Part shown: one piece after another, positions 5,750-11,378 of the stretch
How positions within the stretch are numbered: position 1 is the first letter of the stretch
Layout of the letters: every line of letters begins with the position of its first letter
Source of the DNA: Acidobacteriaceae bacterium
GTDB lineage: Bacteria > Acidobacteriota > Terriglobia > Terriglobales > Acidobacteriaceae
NCBI GenBank assembly: GCA_025462785.1
Contig: JAOAPG010000317.1
Span: 1 to 11,378, forward strand
Direction: 5' to 3'
DNA length: 11,378 nucleotides
The notes under the pieces: generated by a model
What the model was told of the DNA's origin: nothing
Seen by the model: only the letters and a program-made list of their open reading frames with translations
Database searches by the model: none
Made by a program: the position numbers and the translations under genes

Positions 5750-6567
5750 GAATCAGTGATGTCAGTCGCACTGGAATTGGGATTTACGGTCACGCCACTG
5801 TCGATGGCATTGGGATATTGGGCAGGATCGATTCTTTGGATAACAACGGCATCGGAATTATGGGAAGATCGGGGCCGAGTTGCTGCGGAATACCCGGAAT
5901 ATTTCAGCAAGACGCAGCCCTGACTGGAGGCTTTCCAACGATCCTGGTCGGGCAATATTTGGACGCCAATAGCAATGTGAAAATTGCATTTACAGTTGAT
6001 CCTCAGGGAGTATACGGCTCTCGATTTTGGGCTGCCCCGGATCCTTTTGGCGATGACCTATTCATCGGCAGGTCCCTGAATGATCAATCCAATGTGTTTC
6101 GCGTAGATCGTTCCGGAGCCGTATTCGCGGATGGCGGCTTCCACACTGGTGGCGCCGATTTTGCCGAATCATTTTCAGTAAAAGGGACGACCTCTGCTTA
6201 CACCGCCCGAGACGTGCTGACAATTGATCCGAGCTCGACGCGTCGGCTCACGCGAACTGCCAAGGCGTATTCAACCCTGGTGGCTGGAATCTATTCCACG
6301 AAGCCCGGAGTACTGGCCAGCCTTTACACGATGGATCAAACGCCGAAAACGGATGTTCCTCTTGCAGTAGTTGGTGTCGTTCCTTGCAAAGTGACAACCG
6401 AAAACGGCGCGATCGAAGCCGGCGACTTGTTGGTCAGTTCCAGCAAGGAAGGTTACGCGATGAAAGGAACCGATCCGAGCAAAATGGTTGGTGCAGTAGT
6501 TGGCAAGGCATTGGAGTCCTTTGGCCAAGGCGATGGCATGATTCAGGTGCTAGTCACATTGCAGTAA
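5665..6567 (+). CDS. 3' part of the repeat protein: GVxG repeats plus tail-fibre-like C-terminal domain
   Basis: This frame carries most of the protein. Its nominal start (GTG 5665) is internal, since the coding sense begins upstream at about 5617. Residues 1-70 hold short glycine repeats (GVGVRGEG, GVVGIS, GIGIYGHA, GIGILGR, GIGIMGR), which suggest a stacked beta or triple-stranded fibre. The middle includes FRVDRSGAVFADGGFHTGGA. The last 140 or so residues (GADFAESFSVKG, then VAGIYSTKPGVLAS, VPLAVVGVVPCKVTTENGAI and EAGDLLVSSSKEGYAM) match a module often at the end of bacterial surface or tail-fibre-type proteins, reminiscent of peptidase G2/chaperone-like caps. With the upstream part, the whole is about 380 aa and secreted. 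Adhesion or surface structure is a guess. It precedes tRNA-Arg, which is on the other strand. Confidence 0.7.
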   Translation: MWGRTFSSAGVGVRGEGMASTGSSTGVVGISDVSRTGIGIYGHATVDGIGILGRIDSLDNNGIGIMGRSGPSCCGIPGIFQQDAALTGGFPTILVGQYLDANSNVKIAFTVDPQGVYGSRFWAAPDPFGDDLFIGRSLNDQSNVFRVDRSGAVFADGGFHTGGADFAESFSVKGTTSAYTARDVLTIDPSSTRRLTRTAKAYSTLVAGIYSTKPGVLASLYTMDQTPKTDVPLAVVGVVPCKVTTENGAIEAGDLLVSSSKEGYAMKGTDPSKMVGAVVGKALESFGQGDGMIQVLVTLQ

Positions 6568-6616
6568 CAACGCGGGAAGAAGGGGTCGGCAAGCAGAACA
6601 GGTAAGCACAAAGAAA

Positions 6617-6693
6617 TGGTGCGCCCGGAGAGATTCGAACTCCCGGCCTCTTCCTCCGGAGGGAAGCGCTCTATCCAGCTGAGCTACGGGCGC
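6617..6693 (-). tRNA. tRNA-Arg (anticodon CCG)
   Basis: The minus strand folds as a full cloverleaf. The acceptor arms GCGCCCG/CGGGCGC pair perfectly, the D arm is GCTC...GAGC, the anticodon stem CTTCC/GGAAG encloses CTCCGGA with anticodon CCG (plus 6657-6659), and the T arm GGGAG-TTCGAAT-CTCTC has one G-U pair. Discriminator A and an encoded CCA (6617-6619) follow. It decodes CGG. It stands alone, downstream of the RRM gene. Confidence 0.96.
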
Positions 6694-6757
6694 GCAGCTC
6701 AAGTGTACAACGGCAGCAACGAGCCATCAATTCAGAAGGCGTGAGCACAACAACGGT

Positions 6758-6774
6758 GGGCCGACCTTAGGCCC
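6758..6774 (-). terminator. Candidate terminator of the RRM gene
   Basis: GGGCC (6758-6762) and GGCCC (6770-6774) form a 5-bp GC stem with a 7-base loop, 10 bases past the RRM gene stop on the minus strand. The following bases (ACCGTTGTTG) have only a few T, so it is a weak intrinsic terminator at best. Confidence 0.35.
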
Positions 6775-6784
6775 TTGCCAAGAA

Positions 6785-7132
6785 TTACCAGCGGCCGCCA
6801 CCGCCACCACGCCCTCCGCGATCGCGTCCACCGCCGGCGCCGACACGTCCACCGCGATCACGGCCACCTCCACCGCCGCCCCGCTCGACTTTGGGACGCG
6901 CTTCGTTGACGTTCAAGGTGCGTCCGCCGACTTGGGTGCCGTTGAGGGCGGCTATGGCTTTGTCTCCCTCTTCGGCGTTGGTCATCTCTACGAAGCCGAA
7001 ACCACGCGAGCGTCCGGTGTCGCGGTCGTTCATGATGCTTACGCGATCGACTTGTCCGTGTGCTTCGAAGATCTGACGCAGTACTTCTTCTGACGTATTG
7101 AAATCCAGATGTCCCACAAAGATATTTTTCAA
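6785..7132 (-). CDS. Single-RRM, glycine-rich RNA-binding protein
   Basis: Residues 1-80 are one RNA recognition motif, with RNP2 (IFVGHL, 4-9) and RNP1 (RGFGFVEM, 43-50) carrying the aromatic residues that stack on RNA bases. Residues 84-115 are a Gly/Arg tail (RGG-like), which adds non-specific RNA affinity. The layout matches the cyanobacterial-type Rbp and acidobacterial RRM proteins of about 100 aa; in cyanobacteria such genes are often cold-induced. The start is a TTG, supported by GAGG 7 bases upstream and by RNP2 beginning at residue 4. A promoter-like -10 lies about 110 bases upstream, giving a long 5' UTR, and a tandem repeat lies upstream of it. It acts in the cytoplasm; RNA targets are unknown. 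Confidence 0.93.
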   Translation of the reverse strand: MKNIFVGHLDFNTSEEVLRQIFEAHGQVDRVSIMNDRDTGRSRGFGFVEMTNAEEGDKAIAALNGTQVGGRTLNVNEARPKVERGGGGGGRDRGGRVGAGGGRDRGGRGGGGGRW

Positions 7133-7242
7133 GCGAATGCCTCAAGATGAGCTATCTGAGTTCGCTAACTTCGGCGGGAAAGCAGAGGCTGGTTGGGCAT
7201 GCTGAATTGCCGGAGCGGCTAACAGTCAAATGCGCCGCCAAG

Positions 7243-7251
7243 TATATAGCA
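7243..7251 (-). promoter_or_regulatory. Extended -10 promoter for the RRM gene
   Basis: On the minus strand the bases read TGC-TATATA, an extended -10 form (TGn plus a TATAAT-like box). No good -35 is present, as is common for this class. Transcription would begin near 7236, leaving roughly 100 bases of 5' UTR before the TTG start. The region 7133-7384 otherwise holds only the tandem repeat at 7271-7304. Confidence 0.4.
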
Positions 7252-7270
7252 GATTTGTTAAATATGGGAA

Positions 7271-7304
7271 GTTAATCGTAAAACGATGTTAATCGTAAAA
7301 CGAT
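7271..7304. repeat. Perfect tandem 17-bp repeat, each copy with an internal dyad
   Basis: GTTAATCGTAAAACGAT occurs twice back to back (7271-7287 and 7288-7304). Each copy contains the dyad ATCGT-AAA-ACGAT, and a further ATCGT half-site follows (7308-7312). Relative to the predicted RRM promoter it covers about -35 to -68, where a regulator would bind. The spacing of 17 bp places copies on different DNA faces (about 1.6 turns). Confidence 0.6.
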
Positions 7305-7384
7305 GGGATCGTTGTTGCGCCGTCATGCAATAGGTTGAAAAAAGTTTAGATCCGAGGGCTGAGTCTCTGCTAATGCTGCCATAC

Positions 7385-7630
7385 CTAGCACTCTTCGACT
7401 TTCCAGTACTTTTCTCGCTGATATCCCAGTTGTAATAGGCGGTTCTTGGGATCGTGCCGCTTGCCGCAATTCGGACATGGCATGTAGCGGCTGACCGTCG
7501 TACCGCCTCGATCATATTTCGCTGACACGGCGAAAGTCGTCCCACAACTACAGGGGACGAGGTACATTCTCAGGTCGGGTTCAGGACTCGGGTTTGACGA
7601 CGAACTCTGCTTGCGTTTGGCGCGAGGCAT
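7385..7630 (-). CDS. Small zinc-ribbon hypothetical protein (81 aa)
   Basis: A basic, Ser-rich N terminus (MPRAKRKQSSSSNPSPEPDL) is followed by a zinc-ribbon core with C27-x-C29 (VPCSCG) and C52-x2-C55 (MPCPNCG), 22 residues apart. The tail is LLQLGYQREKYWKVEEC. I do not recognise a named family. The fold suggests nucleic acid or ribosome contact, but nothing proves it. The gene starts 6 bases after the typA stop on the same strand and has no clear ribosome-binding site, so it is probably expressed by read-through and coupling from typA. Confidence 0.75.
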   Translation of the reverse strand: MPRAKRKQSSSSNPSPEPDLRMYLVPCSCGTTFAVSAKYDRGGTTVSRYMPCPNCGKRHDPKNRLLQLGYQREKYWKVEEC

Positions 7631-7636
7631 GAGGAG

Positions 7637-9445
7637 CTATTCGGCGGTCTTCTTCTTCCGCATGTTCGATTGCAGGACTTTCTTTCTTAGACGCAACGAT
7701 TTGGGAGTGACTTCCACATACTCGTCGTCGGCAATAAATTCGATTGCCTGCTCCAGGTTCAGATTTCGGTAGGGAACCAAGCGAATCGCCATGTCGGAAG
7801 TGGAGGAGCGCATGTTGGTGAGCTTCTTCTCTCGGACGACGTTCACGTCCAGATCATTGTCCTTGGCGTTTTCTCCGACAATCATTCCTTCGTAAACGTC
7901 GATGGTCGATCCCACGAATAGCTCGCCTCGCTCCTGCAAGTTGTAAAGAGCATACGGAGTGGTAACTCCATTTCGATCCGAGACCAGTGCTCCGGTCAGA
8001 CGATGGGGAATTTCGCCCTGCCATTCTGTGTAGCCGTCAAACAGGGAATTCATAACGATGGTTCCGCGCGTGTCGGTGAGCAACTGGCTGCGCAAGCCGA
8101 TCAGGCCACGGCTGCCAACGCGGAACTCGATACGGACACGCCCGTAGCCATGATTGTGCATATTGACGACTTCCGCCTTACGGGTTCCGAGTTGTTCCAT
8201 GACTACTCCGACGAACTCTTCCGGAACGTCAACGGTAAGTTTTTCGACCGGCTCCATGAGCTTGCCATCTACTCGCTTCGTGACAATTTCCGGTTTGCCC
8301 ACCATGAGTTCGTAACCTTCGCGGCGCATCATCTCGATCAAGATCGAAAGCTGGAGTTCGCCGCGTCCCATTACCACGAATGAATCTGTGCTGTCAGTGT
8401 CCTGAATCCGTAGCGAGACGTTGGTCAGTAGTTCTTTCTGCAATCGATCGCGGAGATTTCGCGAAGTGACGTATGTGCCTTCGCGTCCGGCGAAAGGAGA
8501 TGTATTCACCGTGAAGAGCATGGCAATCGTAGGTTCATCAATTGTGATGGGCGGCAGCGGCGCGGGATTTTCTATTGTCGTGATGGTCTCGCCGATTGTG
8601 ATGTCTTCCACGCCGGCAACAGCAACGATGTCGCCAAGAGTTGTTTCCGTGATGTCGGTTCGCTTCAGGCCCGAGAAAGAAAACAGCTTGGTAATTTTCG
8701 TCTTCTGAATGGTTCCATCGAGCTTGGCGATTCCAACATCCTCGCCCGTGAACATGGTGCCGTTGAACACGCGTGCAATGGCGAGCCGTCCAAGATAATC
8801 GCTGTAATCGAGGTTCGCCACGAGGATCTGGAGGGGCCCCTTCGGATCCCCTGTAGGTGGAGGAATCGTTTTGACAATGGTTTCGAATAGCGGCTCAAGA
8901 TTCTCGCCACCTCCGTTGATGTCTCGGGATGCGGTACCGATCTTGGCATTCGTATAGAGGACAGGGAAGTCGATTTGTTCTTCTTTGGCGTCGAGATCGA
9001 TAAACAAATCGTAGACTTCGTTCAACACTTCCTGAGGACGGGCGTCCGGCCGGTCAATCTTGTTAATAATAAGGATAGGTTTGAGGTGAGCCTCCAAAGC
9101 TTTGCTCAGGACGTAGCGGGTCTGCGGCAGCGGGCCTTCACTGGCATCGACCAACAACATGACACCGTCAACCATCTTCAGTGCGCGTTCGACTTCTCCG
9201 CCAAAATCGCTATGGCCGGGCGTGTCGACAATGTTGATCTTTATGTCGTGATAATGAACGGCCGTGTTCTTGGCGAGAATCGTAATGCCGCGCTCGCGCT
9301 CGAGGTCGTTGGAATCCATGACACGATCAACGTGGGCTTCATTGGCGCGGAATGTGCCGCTTTGTTGCAACATAGCGTCAACGAGAGTGGTCTTACCGTG
9401 GTCTACGTGCGCGATAATGGCGATATTGCGAATACCTGAACTCAA
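7637..9445 (-). CDS. typA: Translational GTPase TypA/BipA
   Basis: BipA is a ribosome-binding GTPase of the EF-G class. It acts in the cytoplasm and is linked to 50S assembly, cold growth and stress. All GTPase motifs are present: G1 AHVDHGKT, G2 in ERGITILAKNTA, G3 DTPGHSDF and G4 NKID. These are followed by an EF-Tu-like domain 2, EF-G-like domains III and V (RVRIEFRVGSRGLIGLRSQ) and the BipA-specific C-terminal domain (ENAKDNDLDVNVVREKKLTN, RNLNLEQAIEFIADDEYVEV). I choose the TTG at 9445, giving 602 aa. It starts MSSGIRNIAIIAHVDHGKTT as family members do and has AAGGA upstream. A TTG at 9496 would add 17 unrelated residues. The zinc-ribbon gene follows in the same operon. Confidence 0.97.
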   Translation of the reverse strand: MSSGIRNIAIIAHVDHGKTTLVDAMLQQSGTFRANEAHVDRVMDSNDLERERGITILAKNTAVHYHDIKINIVDTPGHSDFGGEVERALKMVDGVMLLVDASEGPLPQTRYVLSKALEAHLKPILIINKIDRPDARPQEVLNEVYDLFIDLDAKEEQIDFPVLYTNAKIGTASRDINGGGENLEPLFETIVKTIPPPTGDPKGPLQILVANLDYSDYLGRLAIARVFNGTMFTGEDVGIAKLDGTIQKTKITKLFSFSGLKRTDITETTLGDIVAVAGVEDITIGETITTIENPAPLPPITIDEPTIAMLFTVNTSPFAGREGTYVTSRNLRDRLQKELLTNVSLRIQDTDSTDSFVVMGRGELQLSILIEMMRREGYELMVGKPEIVTKRVDGKLMEPVEKLTVDVPEEFVGVVMEQLGTRKAEVVNMHNHGYGRVRIEFRVGSRGLIGLRSQLLTDTRGTIVMNSLFDGYTEWQGEIPHRLTGALVSDRNGVTTPYALYNLQERGELFVGSTIDVYEGMIVGENAKDNDLDVNVVREKKLTNMRSSTSDMAIRLVPYRNLNLEQAIEFIADDEYVEVTPKSLRLRKKVLQSNMRKKKTAE

Positions 9446-9553
9446 AAGGACTTCTTCCTTAGTTGGGGGCGAGCAGGGAATAGCTGCTGCTAACAATTTA
9501 CTATGCCGGAAAGCGGTTTTTCGCGGGTGCGTGCGTTTGCCGAGACTGGCTTT

Positions 9554-9582
9554 TCTATATTCTACGGGCTACACGCGTTCAA
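9554..9582 (-). promoter_or_regulatory. Sigma-70-type promoter for typA
   Basis: On the minus strand, TTGAAC (9582-9577) and TATAGA (9559-9554) are separated by exactly 17 bases, each matching the consensus at 4 of 6 positions. Transcription would begin near 9547, leaving about 100 bases of 5' UTR. The -35 lies inside the 19-bp palindrome at 9571-9589. Confidence 0.45.
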
Positions 9583-9589
9583 CGCGTGT
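9571..9589. promoter_or_regulatory. 19-bp perfect palindrome, candidate operator
   Basis: ACACGCGTT-C-AACGCGTGT is a perfect dyad with 9-base arms around one central base. It sits in the region between the divergent typA and permease genes, over the -35 of the apparent typA promoter and about 60 bases upstream of the permease -10. The shape suits a dimeric repressor rather than a terminator. As RNA it could also form a 7-bp hairpin. Confidence 0.5.
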
Positions 9590-9646
9590 TTCGGGCACGT
9601 TAATTAGAGCAATTCTGTCGTGAACTCGGCGGTAGTCGATAACCTT

Positions 9647-9655
9647 GCTATAATT
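9647..9655 (+). promoter_or_regulatory. Extended -10 promoter for the permease gene
   Basis: TGC-TATAAT is a perfect extended -10, 24 bases before the ATG at 9680. No -35 match is seen at 16-18 bases, which the extended form tolerates. The predicted 5' UTR is short, about 18 bases, with GTGGGTGA as a modest ribosome-binding site. Confidence 0.55.
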
Positions 9656-9679
9656 CGCTCGATTTTTGTTAGTGGGTGA

Positions 9680-11194
9680 ATGGATTTGACGAGCCAACAT
9701 TCAAAAGCATCGGACGCCGACTCCGCGCAGCTGCACGCATTGGGATATGCCTCGAAGTTTGATCGCACGATGAGTTTGTGGCAGAACTTTTCTCTCGGCT
9801 TCACTTATCTCTCGCCGGTGGTCGGGGTCTATACAGTTTTTGCGCTGGCGATTACTGCAGGTGGCCCACCGATGTTTTGGAGCTACATCGGGGTCGGCTT
9901 TGGACAATGGCTGGTGTGCCTGGTATTTGGCGAGATTGTTTCGCAGTTCCCGATTTCAGGTGGACTTTATCCATGGGCGCGGCGCTTGGTTGGCAAACGC
10001 TGGGCGTGGATGGCTGGTTGGGTTTATCTGTGGGCGCTGTGTACCACGATTGCTGCCGTCGCCGTTGGTGGCGCTCCGTACCTGGCGCAGGTCATGGGCG
10101 TGAAGATGTCGCATGCCGGTGAAATCTGGACTGCGGTGGCGATGATTGTCGCCACGACTTTGCTCAACGTGAGCGGTACGAAGTTGCTGGGTCGCGTTGC
10201 GATGTTCGGATTTGTTTGTGAGCTGGTCGGGGCGGTGCTGGTGGGATTTTATCTTTTGATCTTCGCTAGACACCAGAGCTTTGGGGTTCTCTTCCAAAAT
10301 TTCAATCTCGGATCGAATGGACACTATCTTCCCGCGTTTCTGGCATCGAGCGTAGCGGCCATGTTCGCGTATTACGGTTTTGAAGCCTGCGGAGATGTCG
10401 CGGAGGAAACGCCGAATCCTGGGACCGCGATTCCGAAGGCGATGCGCATGACAATTTATATCGGAGGCGCGGCCGCGATTTTGGTATGCCTCGCTCTAGT
10501 GCTGGCTGTGCCGGACATGAATGCAGCGGTTTCTGGCAAAGACGCTGATCCGGTGGTGACGGCATTGCGCGGAGCGCTGGGTAAAGTTGGACTGCGTGCT
10601 CTCATTGCAGTGGTGCTGGTTTCATTTTTTTCGTGCTTGCTCAGTTTGCAGGCCGCGACGAGCCGTCTGCTATTCGCTTATGCTCGCGACGGCATGATTT
10701 TTGGGAGTCGGCACTTGAGCAAGCTTTCTCCTCGCACACATATGCCGATTCTTGCGTTGCTGCTGGCGGGATTTGCTCCGGCGTTGATCGCCATTGCTGG
10801 ATTGTTTTTGGAAGATGCGGTGCGGACGATCATTGTGTTTGGTTCGGCGGGAATTTATGTCGCATTTCAAATGATTGTGCTGGGAGCTTTATTCGCCCGG
10901 TTCAAAGGATGGATTCCCAGCGGCGAATTTCGTTTGGGTGCTTGGGCGTGGCCGGTGAATATCGCTGCGCTGATGTATGGACTTGCCGCGATCGTGAACA
11001 TGGTGTGGCCGCGGAGTCCAGCAGATCCTTGGTATCAGAATTACGGAATGATTTTGACCACCATTGTTGTGCTGGTGACTGGATTGATTTACATGACCAC
11101 AGCCAAGCCGTATGAACACGGCACAGCGCCTGCGGGGGACGCCCATTTGGTTCATAGGAATAATCCGGCGATGGTGACAGCCGAGAAGAGTTGA
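9680..11194 (+). CDS. APC-superfamily amino acid/amine permease
   Basis: This 504-aa integral membrane protein has about 12 hydrophobic helices and a 30-residue cytoplasmic N terminus. The first helix region carries SLGFTYLSPVVGVYTVFALA, with the broken-helix glycine pattern used by APC transporters. FPISGGLYPWARRLVG (90-105) and FEACGDVAEETPNPGTAIPK (234-253) are standard signatures of the group that includes bacterial GABA and amino-acid permeases. The family imports amino acids, polyamines or choline-like amines by H+ symport or exchange; the substrate cannot be read from the sequence. The length is normal and no defect is seen. It is divergent from typA with its own extended -10 promoter, and no partner enzyme follows. 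Confidence 0.92.
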   Translation: MDLTSQHSKASDADSAQLHALGYASKFDRTMSLWQNFSLGFTYLSPVVGVYTVFALAITAGGPPMFWSYIGVGFGQWLVCLVFGEIVSQFPISGGLYPWARRLVGKRWAWMAGWVYLWALCTTIAAVAVGGAPYLAQVMGVKMSHAGEIWTAVAMIVATTLLNVSGTKLLGRVAMFGFVCELVGAVLVGFYLLIFARHQSFGVLFQNFNLGSNGHYLPAFLASSVAAMFAYYGFEACGDVAEETPNPGTAIPKAMRMTIYIGGAAAILVCLALVLAVPDMNAAVSGKDADPVVTALRGALGKVGLRALIAVVLVSFFSCLLSLQAATSRLLFAYARDGMIFGSRHLSKLSPRTHMPILALLLAGFAPALIAIAGLFLEDAVRTIIVFGSAGIYVAFQMIVLGALFARFKGWIPSGEFRLGAWAWPVNIAALMYGLAAIVNMVWPRSPADPWYQNYGMILTTIVVLVTGLIYMTTAKPYEHGTAPAGDAHLVHRNNPAMVTAEKS

Positions 11195-11268
11195 TAGAAG
11201 CCCCGGGGCCGGTCTTATTAGATTTATTTGTGCATGACATTCCACACTTCGAGTTGACAGGAGACTCC

Positions 11269-11378
11269 ATGCGTAAACGATCGTTAATTGCTTCAACATG
11301 CCTCATCGCTATTTGTATTTTTAGCTCTGCTCTTTCCAGCACAGCGGCGACCAAGAAATCTTCCACCAACTCACCCGC
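11269..11378 (+). CDS. N terminus of a secreted protein (cut by window end)
   Basis: The ATG at 11269 has AGGAG 7 bases upstream. The translation is MRKRSLIASTCLIAICIFSS-ALSSTAATKKSSTNSP, a typical Sec signal peptide with a cleavage site near SSTAA, followed by a Lys/Ser/Thr-rich linker. The frame is open to the last base. The mature domain lies outside the window, so no family can be given. The gap 11195-11268 after the permease holds GCCCCGGGGC (palindromic) but no convincing terminator. Confidence 0.7.
   Translation, partial: MRKRSLIASTCLIAICIFSSALSSTAATKKSSTNSP

Noticed and set aside
8975..9439. 154-aa plus-strand frame opposite the typA GTPase domain
   Set aside because: It is antisense to the conserved G1-G4 region of typA; long opposite frames are expected there.
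9446..9496. 17-residue N-terminal extension of typA (TTG 9496)
   Set aside because: Family members begin right at the IRNIAIIAHVDHG segment. The extension covers the ribosome-binding site of the inner TTG.
11199..11210. GCCCCGGGGC palindrome after the permease as a terminator
   Set aside because: As a hairpin it leaves a 3-bp stem with a 4-base loop, and no T-run follows directly.

Overview
This window reads like chromosomal DNA from a soil-type Acidobacteriota (Terriglobia-like) bacterium. That is an inference from the style of the small helical proteins at the left end, the glycine-rich RRM protein, the zf-HC2 anti-sigma factor and the DGKSWTIVNPDAVKGHEGHH-type secreted protein. No marker gene fixes the taxonomy. 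No phage, transposase, CRISPR array or plasmid function was seen.

Layout. Positions 1-960 hold the tail of a small zinc-ribbon protein, a 61-aa conserved-type protein, and two related small helical proteins on the minus strand (482-685 and 804-959; the second is only 51 aa). Positions 1113-4274 form a minus-strand, co-directional cluster. In transcription order it is a secreted Met-rich protein, a Tat-exported molybdopterin oxidoreductase of the sulfite-oxidase/MsrP fold, a four-helix cytochrome b561-type protein, an ECF sigma factor, and a membrane anti-sigma factor with an extra Cys/His cluster beyond its membrane helix. Positions 4473-6567 hold two consecutive plus-strand genes that are both frameshifted: a DUF1223 thioredoxin-like protein with three shifts, and a surface or tail-fibre-like repeat protein with one. 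Positions 6617-9445 hold, on the minus strand, tRNA-Arg(CCG), an RRM RNA-binding protein, a small zinc-ribbon protein and the translational GTPase TypA/BipA. Positions 9680-11194 hold an APC-superfamily permease divergent from typA, and the window ends inside the start of a secreted protein gene.

The main point of interest is the 1113-4274 cluster. Its parts match, function by function, the periplasmic methionine-oxidation (hypochlorite) defence logic known from proteobacterial SigF/NrsF-YedY1-YedZ1-MrpX systems: a Met-rich sacrificial protein, a Moco reductase that could repair it, a haem-b membrane electron donor, and an ECF sigma/anti-sigma pair that could sense envelope oxidation. Here the Met-rich protein, the cytochrome and the anti-sigma factor appear to come from different families than the proteobacterial ones. 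This would make it an independently assembled version. The assignment is inference from gene content and motifs.

Several symmetric DNA elements stand out. They are a 24-bp dyad before the small gene at 482-685, a GC-rich hairpin inside the Moco operon, an 8-bp inverted repeat before the Met-rich gene, a tandem 17-bp repeat upstream of the RRM gene promoter, and a 19-bp palindrome over the -35 of the apparent typA promoter.
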